This document shows positions 1 to 6,342 of a stretch of DNA of 7,398 nt, in pieces (within the stretch, counting starts at the first letter, position 1; each line of letters opens with the position of its first letter). The stretch lies in the NCBI GenBank assembly GCA_007131045.1, contig SLRI01000048.1, positions 1-7,398 on the forward strand, given 5' to 3'. The position numbers and the translations under genes were made by a program. The DNA is from Rhodospirillales bacterium (GTDB lineage: Bacteria; Pseudomonadota; Alphaproteobacteria; Geminicoccales; Geminicoccaceae). Under the pieces are notes generated by a model. The model did no database searches. It saw nothing but the letters and a program-made list of their open reading frames with translations, and was not told where the DNA came from.

Positions 1-105
1 GCTGCCGGACAAACGCCTCGACCAGATTACCCTGCCCGAAGTCAACCCGCATGAACCGCCACCTCCAGCTCGATTTGTCGTATCATAACAGCGGGTTGGC
101 AGTCA

Positions 106-572
106 TGCAAAGGGCTCAAGGGGTTGGACAAAACGATCGACGCCCACGTCAATGCCCACGGCGACCTGAAGGCCACCGTCGAGCTGCTGATGACGATGCG
201 CGGTTGCGGCCGTATATTGGCGCTCACACTGATCACCGAGCTGCCCGAGCTCGGCACCCTCGACCGCCGCCAGATCGCCGCACCCTGCGGGGCCGTGGGG
301 ACCCCGCAGCCCCGCGCGGCGTCGGCCTCGCACCCGTCGCCAGGGACAGTGGACTCGGAGAAAATCAGCGCGTCATCAAAGGCGGCAGAGGCCAAGTCCG
401 CAACGTCGCCTACATGGCCACCGTCAGCGCCATCCGCGCCAAAGACAACCCCTTCGAGGCCCGCTACCAAGCCCTCATCGCCAGCGGCAAACCCAAAAAG
501 CTCGCCATCGTCGCCGTCATGCGCACCATGATCGTCACCCTCAACGCCATGGTCAGAGACAACAAGCCGTGA
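106..572 (+). pseudogene. IS110-family transposase remnant, C-terminal domain only, frameshifted
   Basis: This is the C-terminal (Transposase_20-type) part of an IS110-family transposase. The first piece, in the frame of base 106, reads through LLMTMRGCGRILALTLITEL and then PELGTLDRRQIAA, ending near 282. The second piece is two bases out of frame. It starts near 321 with VGLAPVARDSG, continues with GGRGQVRNVAYMATVSAIRA and ends in LNAMVRDNKP with a TGA at 570-572. In intact family members QIAA is followed almost directly by (L)(V)GLAP or GVAP, so about 35 surplus bases sit at 283-320. The SG serine of the family's second catalytic domain is present. The N-terminal DEDD (RuvC-like) domain is absent: a stop in this frame at 52-54 and loss of similarity before about 106 show a 5' truncation. 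It cannot encode an active enzyme. The family call is confident; the subgroup (IS110 or IS1111) cannot be told. Confidence 0.85.
285..309. repeat. Perfect 8-bp inverted repeat inside the transposase remnant
   Basis: CTGCGGGG (285-292) and CCCCGCAG (302-309) are exact inverse complements around a 9-base loop. The hairpin lies inside the surplus segment (about 283-320) that interrupts the conserved QIAA/GLAP junction of the transposase. It is therefore part of what broke the reading frame, not an element of the original gene. It may be a short palindromic insertion or the product of a local rearrangement. Confidence 0.75.
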
Positions 573-807
573 AACCCGCAGCACGGCGTCTGATAAAACC
601 ACGGTTGCTGGGATGACAGCTTATCGCGGGCAGTGTGGGAAAAACTCGTGATGACGGTAGGTTGGCACGGCGAAACGAGATAGCGCGCGAGTCGTGGCTC
701 GGGCTCGGCGTGGGGGCGGTTTCGCCGAACGAGCTCGCGCGCTGATCGAGAGGCGGCCACGACTAGGCCTATATACCCACGATCGATGGTCGCCGGTTCG
801 GCTTGGA
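573..807. other. Non-coding stretch between transposase remnant and SNF2 gene
   Basis: I see no credible gene here. The first ~95 bases after the transposase stop are less GC-rich and could be the right-hand non-coding part of the old IS. The rest (668-762) is a cluster of inverted repeats. The SNF2 gene reads towards this stretch from the right, so it is also that gene's 3' flank. No stem followed by a T-run was found for either direction. Confidence 0.5.
668..762. repeat. Cluster of three interlaced inverted repeats
   Basis: Three perfect inverted repeats share this stretch. C is CGGCGAAAC (668-676) with GTTTCGCCG (719-727). A is AGCGCGCGAG (682-691) with CTCGCGCGCT (734-743). B is GTCGTGGC (691-698) with GCCACGAC (755-762). 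The left arms come in the order C-A-B and the right arms in the order C'-A'-B', so the pairs cross instead of nesting. They cannot all form one simple hairpin at once; as RNA the arrangement would be pseudoknot-like. On the minus strand the same three motifs read B-A-C. Function is unknown. It may be scrambled IS end material or a structured 3' flank of the SNF2 gene. Confidence 0.7.
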
Positions 808-3800
808 TCAGTCGGGCAGTGGGGCGAAGAGGGCTTCGATGTCGGTTTCGGTGAGGCCGAGGCCGGCGCCCTTGACGCCGCCGAGGACGCCTTCGATCAG
901 GCTCTTCTTCCGCTCCTGCAGCTCGACCATCTTCTCCTCGACGGTGCCGGACGAGACCAGCTTGTAGACGAAGACGGTCTTGTCCTGGCCGATCCGGTGC
1001 GCCCGGTCGGTGGCCTGGGCCTCGACCGCGGGGTTCCACCAGGGGTCGTAGTGAATGACTGTGTCGGCCCGGGTCAGGGTCAGCCCGGTGCCGCCGGCCT
1101 TGAGGCTGATCAGGAAGACCGGGACGTCGCCGGCCTGGAAGCGCTTGACCGGCGTCTCGCGGTCGCGGGTGCGGCCGCTGAGCGTGGTGTAGCCGATCTT
1201 CAGCTCTTTCAGCCCGTCCTCGATCAACTCCAGCATCTCGACGAACTGCGAGAAGACGATGATCCGCCGGCCGGTCTCGACCATGCCCTCGAGCATGCTC
1301 ATCAGCATCTCGTACTTGGCACTCGCCGGCGCCGCGCCCTCGCGCTTCTTCAAGAGCCGCGGGTCGCAGCAGATCTGCCTGAGCTTCAACAAGGCCTCGA
1401 GGATGGCGATGTTGGAGCGGGCGAGGCCGCGCTGCTCGATTTCTTCGCGAACGCGGGCGTGCATGGCCAGGCGCACGCTCTCGTAGAGGTCGCGCTGCTC
1501 GTCCAAAAGCTCGATCTCGCGGATGAACTCGCTCTTCGGCGGCAGCTCGGACGCCACCTCCTCCTTGGTCCGGCGCAAGAGGAAGGGGCGGACGCGCTGG
1601 CCGAGCAGGGACTGCCGGTCGGCGTTGCCGTCCTTCTCGATCGGCGTGCGAAAGACCCGGCGGAAGGTCTCGCGATCGCCCAGAAAGCCCGGCATCAGGT
1701 AGTGGAAGACGGACCAGAGCTCGCCCAGGTGGTTTTCCATGGGCGTGCCGGAAAGGGCGATCTTGTGGTCGGCCTGGAGCTCGCAGGCGACCTTGGCGAG
1801 CTTGGTCGCCGGGTTCTTGATGGCCTGCGCCTCGTCGAGCACGATCACCCGCCAGCGCCGCTTGATCAGCTGGTCGCGGTCGCGCAGCATCAGCGCGTAG
1901 CTGGTGAGAACGATGTCGCTTTTCTCGATACGGCGAAAGAGATCGCCGCGGTTGTTGCCGTGCAGCGTCAGCATGTCGAGCGCCGGCGCGAACTTCCTGG
2001 CCTCGCTGCGCCAAGTCGGGATCAGCGAGGTGGGGGCGACGATCAGCGCCGGCCGCTCCAGCCGGCCGTCCTCCTTGAGCTTGAGGATGTGCGCCAGGGT
2101 CTGCAGCGTCTTGCCGAGGCCCATGTCGTCGGCGAGCACGCCCGAGAGGCCGACCGAGCCCAGGAACTGCAGCCAGCTCAGGCCCTGCGCCTGGTAGGGG
2201 CGAAGGGTGGCCAGGAGGCCCTTGGGCGGCCTGACATCGGGGATGCGGTCGTTGTCGCCGAGTTGTCGCGCCAGATCGAGGATCCGCTCGCCGCCGCGCC
2301 AGACGATCTCGTCATCGGTCAGGCTGCGGTCGATGACCGCGAGCCTCGAGGCCTCGGCCGGGGCCAGCTTGAGCCGGCCCTTGGCGTCGAGCTTGCCGGT
2401 GGCGAACTGCTCGTAGAGGGCTTCGAGCATGGCCTTGAGGCGGGCGGCCGGGATCGGCAAGAGGCGGCCGTCGGGCAGGTTGCCGTAGACCGGCTCCTCG
2501 CCGTAGGCGGCAAGCGCGGTTGGCGTCATGTCCTCGGGCGAGCGCTGGAAGAGGTCGAGGAGCACCGGCAAGATGGCGATGCGCTCGCCGTCGAGCTCGA
2601 TGCCGACGTCGAGCTCGAACCAGTCGATGCCCGAATCGTTGAGCTCGAGGTCCCAGGCGGGCGGCTTGTCGATCACCTGGAAAGGATAGGTCTCGTCGAA
2701 GACGACGCGCCAGCCACCGGCCTTGAGCTTGGGCACGTCGATATGGTTGAACTCGACCCAGCGGACGGCAACGTCGTCGTCGTCGTCCTCCTCGAAAGTG
2801 AAATCTTGGCGCAGCTGCTCGGGCGCGAAGCGGCCGAGGCCGGTCGGGCCCAGGGGCTGCAAGCCCAGCTGGTTGAGCCGCTCGATCGCCTGGACCTCGG
2901 CCACGGTGTCGCGGGGCAGCACCAGCAGGCGGTTGTCCTGGACGTGGTTGAGCTCGGGCCGGCCGTCCTGCCAGCCGATCTCGGCCCCGGCATAGTCGAA
3001 GGCGACGCGGGCCAAGGGGCAGTCGACCTCCTGCTCCTCGCGCCGCCAGCCGGTGCCCTTGTGGACCATCAGCGACGGGCAGTGGAGGAAGAGGATCGGC
3101 GTCGGCCGGGTCTCCAGCCGCTCGCGCTTCTTCAAGGGCTCGGGCAGCGGCAGGCGCTCGGCCGACGGCATCAGGCGTTGCCGGACGATGCTGGCGGCTG
3201 CGGCCGGGATCGCAGGGGCGCTCACCAGATGGCCGGCGAGCGCGGCCGTGATGCCGGTCTGCACCCGGCCGACCGCGGCATTGGCGATGTCGATGTACCA
3301 GGGCTCGCCGAGCGCCACGATGACGATGTCGTCATTGCCGCCGTCGAGCTCGCAGACGAGATGTTGCTGCCCCTCGCTGTCGAAGCGCCAAGTGAAGCTG
3401 CCGCGGCGCGGCTCGGCGACATGGCGCAAGGCGGGGCTGGCGGCGTTGCGCCAATGGCAGCGGCCGGTCTCGAGTGCGCGGATCAGCGTTTCGGCATCGG
3501 CGCGGGTCGAAAGGCGGCGGGCCTGGCCGCTGCCGCCGCCGAGCATCCGCCCGATCACCTGGTCCTCCAGCCCGACATAGGAAGGGGCCGGATCGGCTAG
3601 AAGATTGGCGATCGCCACCGCGTTCTCGCGGCCGTAGGCATTCGAGCGCATGCGCTTGGCGCGCACCGTCTGCAGCGACACCGGCTGGGCGAGGCCGCCG
3701 TCACGCCAGGAGCGCTGGGCGGGCTCCAGGAGGTAGAGGATGACGTCGGTCGCCTCGGCATGACCGTTGCGCGTGGCGGCGTTGACCGCGGCGATCCAGC

Positions 3801-4137
3801 TCTCGAGCTCCGCATCGACGACGACCGAGCCGTCCTCCGGGTCGATGCCGGTCGACTGGTCGAGCAGGCCCAAGAGCGTCGCCGCCGCGTGCTCGCATTC
3901 CGGGTAGAAGCAGGAGCAGGTGCTCGACAGCCGAACCCGGCCGCCGCGGCCGTTGGCGATCTTGATCCGGGTGAGATAGGGCGTGCGGCGCTGGCCCTTG
4001 ATCTGGCCGGTGATCGACTTGCCGTCCCGTTCGACATTCACGTCGACGACAGCGCCGTCGACGACAAGACCTTCCGCCTTGAGCCAGATGGTTTCTGGGA
4101 ACAGTCGTTCGAGGTCGGTGCGTGTGAAGGCGAGCAT
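808..4137 (-). CDS. SNF2-family DNA translocase/helicase with SWIM zinc motif
   Basis: A 1109-residue superfamily 2 ATPase of the bacterial SNF2 type, expected to move along double-stranded DNA and remodel protein-DNA complexes. Near the N-terminus a SWIM motif, CxCx4CxH (C74, C76, C81, H83), probably binds zinc. Residues ~90-630 are a long family-specific region with an acidic run of five Asp (~451-455). The motor follows: DDMGLGKT with Lys676 (Walker A), DEAQ at 768-771 (Walker B), SGTP at 796-799, then the second RecA lobe with GGTGLTL, DPWWNPAVEAQA and HRIGQ (1047-1051). All key motor residues look intact. I chose the ATG at 4137. A TTG start at 4236 would add 33 residues of non-coding character (VNENNKRHDCNEL). 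Neither start has a clear ribosome binding site. It stands alone, with no nuclease or methylase partner in view. The class is certain; the process it serves (transcription, repair or defence) is not. Confidence 0.95.
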   Translation of the reverse strand: MLAFTRTDLERLFPETIWLKAEGLVVDGAVVDVNVERDGKSITGQIKGQRRTPYLTRIKIANGRGGRVRLSSTCSCFYPECEHAAATLLGLLDQSTGIDPEDGSVVVDAELESWIAAVNAATRNGHAEATDVILYLLEPAQRSWRDGGLAQPVSLQTVRAKRMRSNAYGRENAVAIANLLADPAPSYVGLEDQVIGRMLGGGSGQARRLSTRADAETLIRALETGRCHWRNAASPALRHVAEPRRGSFTWRFDSEGQQHLVCELDGGNDDIVIVALGEPWYIDIANAAVGRVQTGITAALAGHLVSAPAIPAAAASIVRQRLMPSAERLPLPEPLKKRERLETRPTPILFLHCPSLMVHKGTGWRREEQEVDCPLARVAFDYAGAEIGWQDGRPELNHVQDNRLLVLPRDTVAEVQAIERLNQLGLQPLGPTGLGRFAPEQLRQDFTFEEDDDDDVAVRWVEFNHIDVPKLKAGGWRVVFDETYPFQVIDKPPAWDLELNDSGIDWFELDVGIELDGERIAILPVLLDLFQRSPEDMTPTALAAYGEEPVYGNLPDGRLLPIPAARLKAMLEALYEQFATGKLDAKGRLKLAPAEASRLAVIDRSLTDDEIVWRGGERILDLARQLGDNDRIPDVRPPKGLLATLRPYQAQGLSWLQFLGSVGLSGVLADDMGLGKTLQTLAHILKLKEDGRLERPALIVAPTSLIPTWRSEARKFAPALDMLTLHGNNRGDLFRRIEKSDIVLTSYALMLRDRDQLIKRRWRVIVLDEAQAIKNPATKLAKVACELQADHKIALSGTPMENHLGELWSVFHYLMPGFLGDRETFRRVFRTPIEKDGNADRQSLLGQRVRPFLLRRTKEEVASELPPKSEFIREIELLDEQRDLYESVRLAMHARVREEIEQRGLARSNIAILEALLKLRQICCDPRLLKKREGAAPASAKYEMLMSMLEGMVETGRRIIVFSQFVEMLELIEDGLKELKIGYTTLSGRTRDRETPVKRFQAGDVPVFLISLKAGGTGLTLTRADTVIHYDPWWNPAVEAQATDRAHRIGQDKTVFVYKLVSSGTVEEKMVELQERKKSLIEGVLGGVKGAGLGLTETDIEALFAPLPD

Positions 4138-4290
4138 CAGTTCGTTACAGTCGTGTCGCTTATTGTTTTCATTGACGGGGCGAGGGTCGCGCCGATCACG
4201 GTTGATGACAGACTTTCCTGTTAACGCCAAGCGCAAAAATGAAAGCCGGTGACAACAAATGTGCAGCTGCGGTCACCAGGGACCGAAAAT

Positions 4291-4306
4291 GGTTCGCGAG
4301 CGAACC
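4291..4306. promoter_or_regulatory. Operator-like palindrome upstream of SNF2 gene
   Basis: GGTTCGC-GA-GCGAACC is a perfect palindrome with 7-base arms and a 2-base centre. The short centre makes it a poor hairpin but a typical dimeric repressor site. It lies about 155 bases before the SNF2 start, which is distal for a classical operator. The binding protein is unknown, and no regulator gene is present in the window. Confidence 0.35.
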
Positions 4307-4338
4307 TTCCACGCTGGTGCTCCGCGGCCGCACGGGAC

Positions 4339-4356
4339 GCTCGAAATGCTCGAAAG
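4339..4356. repeat. Tandem 9-base direct repeat
   Basis: GCTCGAAAT is followed at once by GCTCGAAAG, so two copies differ only in the last base. On the minus strand this reads as two TTTCGAGC-type units one helical turn (9 bases) apart, a spacing seen in tandem regulator sites. It lies 33 bases from the palindrome at 4291-4306. Chance remains possible at this length. Confidence 0.35.
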
Positions 4357-4602
4357 CAGCGGATATTGTGGCAATCGCGCCAGCCGATGCCGCGTGCCGC
4401 CGGCGCCTTCGGCAGCCGGTCGCCCCCTCGGGCGCGCCCAGCCCCGCTCTCAATCGGACACCTTGAAAGGGTGCCGCCGGCTTGATCGGCGACCGCCGGA
4501 ATCTTGCTCATTCTGACCAAGTCTTCGGCAGTGCAGCAGATTGTCTGATAACGAATTTCCAGAGTGGCGAAAATGGAGCAACGCTAGCCCGTAGAACATT
4601 TT

Positions 4603-4935
4603 TCAGCGCCCGAGAGTTTCTTGCATCGTCAGGTGTAATGAAATCGCCTCGAGATCGACGAACAGGCCGGAGAACAGACTGACGGCATAAAGGGCGGCGG
4701 CGATATCCCAGCGTGACAAGTGCGGCGCCAAGAGATGTTCACGGGCAAAGAGGGCGATCGTCGCAATAATGCCGGCGGCGAGGGCGGTGAACGAGCTGAT
4801 GGTCGCGGCAAAGAAGAGATCCGGCACGCTGAGCGACAGGGCGAGCACGCAGCCGAAGAGCCAGGCGAAGCGGGTAAAGGCGCGTTGATTGGCCGCGAGC
4901 CGCGCCGTCTCGTCGCTGTCATCCGTGTAGTGCAT
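4603..4935 (-). CDS. Small membrane protein of unknown function, three predicted helices
   Basis: A 110-residue protein I do not recognise. A polar N-terminus (1-20, MHYTDDSDETARLAANQRAF) precedes hydrophobic segments at about 23-45 (FAWLFGCVLALSLSVPDLFF), 49-64 (TALAAGIIATIALFA) and 77-95 (DIAAALYAVSLFSGLFV). It is probably an inner-membrane protein with three helices. There is no signal peptidase motif and no catalytic pattern I can name. The ATG at 4935 is supported by AGGGG eight bases upstream. It follows the deaminase gene by 79 bases on the same strand and may be cotranscribed with it, but the gap is wide enough for its own promoter. The frame and ribosome binding site make a real gene likely. 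The role is open. Confidence 0.7.
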   Translation of the reverse strand: MHYTDDSDETARLAANQRAFTRFAWLFGCVLALSLSVPDLFFAATISSFTALAAGIIATIALFAREHLLAPHLSRWDIAAALYAVSLFSGLFVDLEAISLHLTMQETLGR

Positions 4936-4943
4936 TCGATCAT

Positions 4944-4948
4944 CCCCT
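4944..4948 (-). promoter_or_regulatory. Ribosome binding site of the small membrane protein gene
   Basis: AGGGG on the minus strand lies eight bases before the ATG at 4935. It decides between that start and an overlapping out-of-frame ATG at 4943, which would directly touch the site. The site also forms one side of a short CATCC/GGATG inverted repeat (4941-4945 with 4963-4967). Confidence 0.6.
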
Positions 4949-5014
4949 GCTGCTCCGAGCGAGGATGACGAAAGGAGCTTAACGGCGGGTTAGCGCGTGG
5001 TCGTTTTTCGCCGC

Positions 5015-6310
5015 TCAGCTCGCCGCTCGCTGCCGGCGCAACGAGACCTCACGGGGGCGCCCCTCGAGGTCGAGCTCGGCGAGGCGGGGAGGGGTGCGGG
5101 CGACGATGGCACCGTGGCGGACGACGGCGAGGCGGTTGGCCTTCAGGCGGATCGCCTCGATCGGGTCGCTCGCATCGAGGAGAACGAGGTGGGCCGGGTT
5201 GCCCGGCGCCAGGCCGTAGCCCTCGAGGCCGAGGATGGCGGCGGGCACGGTGGTCACGGCGGCGAAGGTGCTGCGCATGGCGTCCTGCGAGGTGAGGTGG
5301 GCGGCGTGGATCGCCATGTGGGCCACCTCGAGCATGTCGCCCGAGCCCAGCGAGTACCAGGGGTCCATGACGCAGTCGTGGCCGAAGGCAACCGGCACGC
5401 CGGCGGCCTCGAGCTCGGCGATGCGGGTCAGGCCGCGGCGCTTGGGATAGCTGTCGTGACGGCCCTGGATCGCGATGTTGATCAAAGGGTTGGCGATGGC
5501 GGCGACACCGGCCTCGGCGATCAGCGGGATCAGCTTGGCGACATAGTAGTTGTCCATGCCGTGCATCGAGGTGAGGTGCGAGCCGGCGACCCGGCCCGCC
5601 ATGCCGAGCCTTTGCGTCTCGGCGGCCAGGGTCTCGATGTGGCGGGAGTTGGGGTCGTCGGTCTCGTCGCAATGCAGGTCGACCATCAGGCCGCGCTCGG
5701 CGGCAATGGCCACGAGGTCGACCACCGAGCGCCGGCCGTCCTCCATGGTGCGCTCGAAATGCGGGATGCCGCCGACGACCTCGACGCCGAGGTCGAGGGC
5801 GCGCACGAGGTTCTCTCGTGCCGTCGGCGAGCGGTAGAGGCCGTCCTGCGGGAAGGCCACGAGCTGCAGGTCGAGATAGGGGGCGACCTGTCGCTTGACC
5901 TCGAGCAGGGCCTCGACGCCCAAGAGCCGGTCGTCGCAGACGTCGACATGGGAGCGGATGGCGCCGATGCCTTGCGCCACGGCGATGTCGCAATAGGCCA
6001 GCGCCCGCTCGATCACCGCCTCATGGGTCAAGAGCGGCTTGAGTTCGCCCCAGAGGGCGATGCCCTCGAGCAGGGTGCCGGACTGGTTGAGGCGGGGCAG
6101 GCCGAGCGATAGCGTCGCGTCCATGTGGAAGTGGCAGTCGACGAAGGGCGGGGTGACCAGCCGGCCCTCGGCATCGATCACCTCGTGCGCCGCGGCGTCG
6201 ATGCCGGGGCCGATGGCCTGGACGATGCCATGGGCGATGACGATGTCCTGGCCGGTCCGCCCGTCCGACAGCGTGGCGTTCTGGATGATCAGATCGGCCT
6301 GCAACGGCAC
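5015..6310 (-). CDS. CodA-like cytosine deaminase family amidohydrolase
   Basis: A 431-residue amidohydrolase-superfamily deaminase, close in length to E. coli CodA (427). The family hydrolyses the exocyclic amino group of cytosine or related N-heterocycles, releasing ammonia, in the cytoplasm. The metal site and acid/base residues are all in place: HFH (His60, His62), FPQ with Gln155, HCDE (His213, Glu216), His245 in GSHLTSMH and Asp312 in GHDCVMDPWYSLG. Each is offset by one from CodA H61, H63, Q156, H214, E217, H246 and D313. The conserved NPLINIAIQGR and YPKRRGLTRI segments are also present. The notable change is Cys313, where CodA has Asp314. The start drawn is the GTG at 6310. A TTG two codons on (6304) has better spacing to the AAGGA site and is equally possible. 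The gene follows a nucleoside-type permease by 32 bases, which supports a salvage or catabolic role. The family is certain; the substrate (cytosine or an analogue) is not. Confidence 0.9.
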   Translation of the reverse strand: MPLQADLIIQNATLSDGRTGQDIVIAHGIVQAIGPGIDAAAHEVIDAEGRLVTPPFVDCHFHMDATLSLGLPRLNQSGTLLEGIALWGELKPLLTHEAVIERALAYCDIAVAQGIGAIRSHVDVCDDRLLGVEALLEVKRQVAPYLDLQLVAFPQDGLYRSPTARENLVRALDLGVEVVGGIPHFERTMEDGRRSVVDLVAIAAERGLMVDLHCDETDDPNSRHIETLAAETQRLGMAGRVAGSHLTSMHGMDNYYVAKLIPLIAEAGVAAIANPLINIAIQGRHDSYPKRRGLTRIAELEAAGVPVAFGHDCVMDPWYSLGSGDMLEVAHMAIHAAHLTSQDAMRSTFAAVTTVPAAILGLEGYGLAPGNPAHLVLLDASDPIEAIRLKANRLAVVRHGAIVARTPPRLAELDLEGRPREVSLRRQRAAS

Positions 6311-6313
6311 GTG

Positions 6314-6318
6314 TCCTT
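6314..6318 (-). promoter_or_regulatory. Ribosome binding site of the deaminase gene, ambiguous start
   Basis: AAGGA on the minus strand stands three bases before the GTG at 6310 and nine before the TTG at 6304. The spacing favours the TTG, while the usual codon preference favours GTG. Just upstream, between the permease stop and this site, GCCCG (6326-6330) and CGGGC (6336-6340) can form a small 5-bp hairpin. It has no T-run, so it is not a standard terminator. Confidence 0.5.
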
Positions 6319-6342
6319 ATCTTTGGCCCGGCTTTCGGGCGG

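Larger units (their letters stand above)
4138..4602. other. 465-bp gene-free region upstream of the SNF2 gene
   Basis: Short frames exist here on both strands, but none has recognisable protein features, a convincing ribosome binding site or the local coding bias. The part next to the SNF2 start (about 4138-4260) is visibly more AT-rich and presumably holds its promoter, though I could not pick a convincing -35/-10 pair. Two regulatory-looking elements lie inside: a 16-base palindrome at 4291-4306 and a tandem repeat at 4339-4356. No clear terminator is visible for the upstream minus-strand genes ending at 4603. Confidence 0.5.

Noticed and set aside
2..88. Short plus-strand frame open from the window edge (begins LPDKRLDQITLPEVNPHE)
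   Set aside because: It could be the tail of an upstream gene or IS-flanking sequence, but at 28 residues with a Pro-rich end I cannot assign it.
694..3600. A 968-codon open frame on the plus strand opposite the SNF2 gene
   Set aside because: It mirrors the codon bias of the real minus-strand gene. Its translation is low-complexity (rich in L, A, E, D, G, Q, V) and shows no domain, while the minus strand has complete SNF2 motifs.
808..4137. Multi-gene defence island (for example a DISARM-like system) around the SNF2 gene
   Set aside because: No methylase, nuclease or other partner gene is present in the window. A single SNF2 protein is not sufficient evidence.
4138..4236. N-terminal extension of the SNF2 gene to a TTG codon
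   Set aside because: The added residues are polar and lack coding bias, the DNA is more AT-rich, and no ribosome binding site supports the TTG.
4221..4520. 99-codon minus-strand frame and a 66-codon plus-strand frame (4482-4682) in the gap upstream of SNF2
   Set aside because: No ribosome binding site, no recognisable protein features, Arg-rich composition, and overlap with the likely promoter region or the small membrane protein gene.
4997..6112. A 371-codon plus-strand frame opposite the deaminase gene
   Set aside because: Antisense shadow in GC-rich DNA. It has no recognisable motifs, and the minus strand encodes all CodA catalytic residues.
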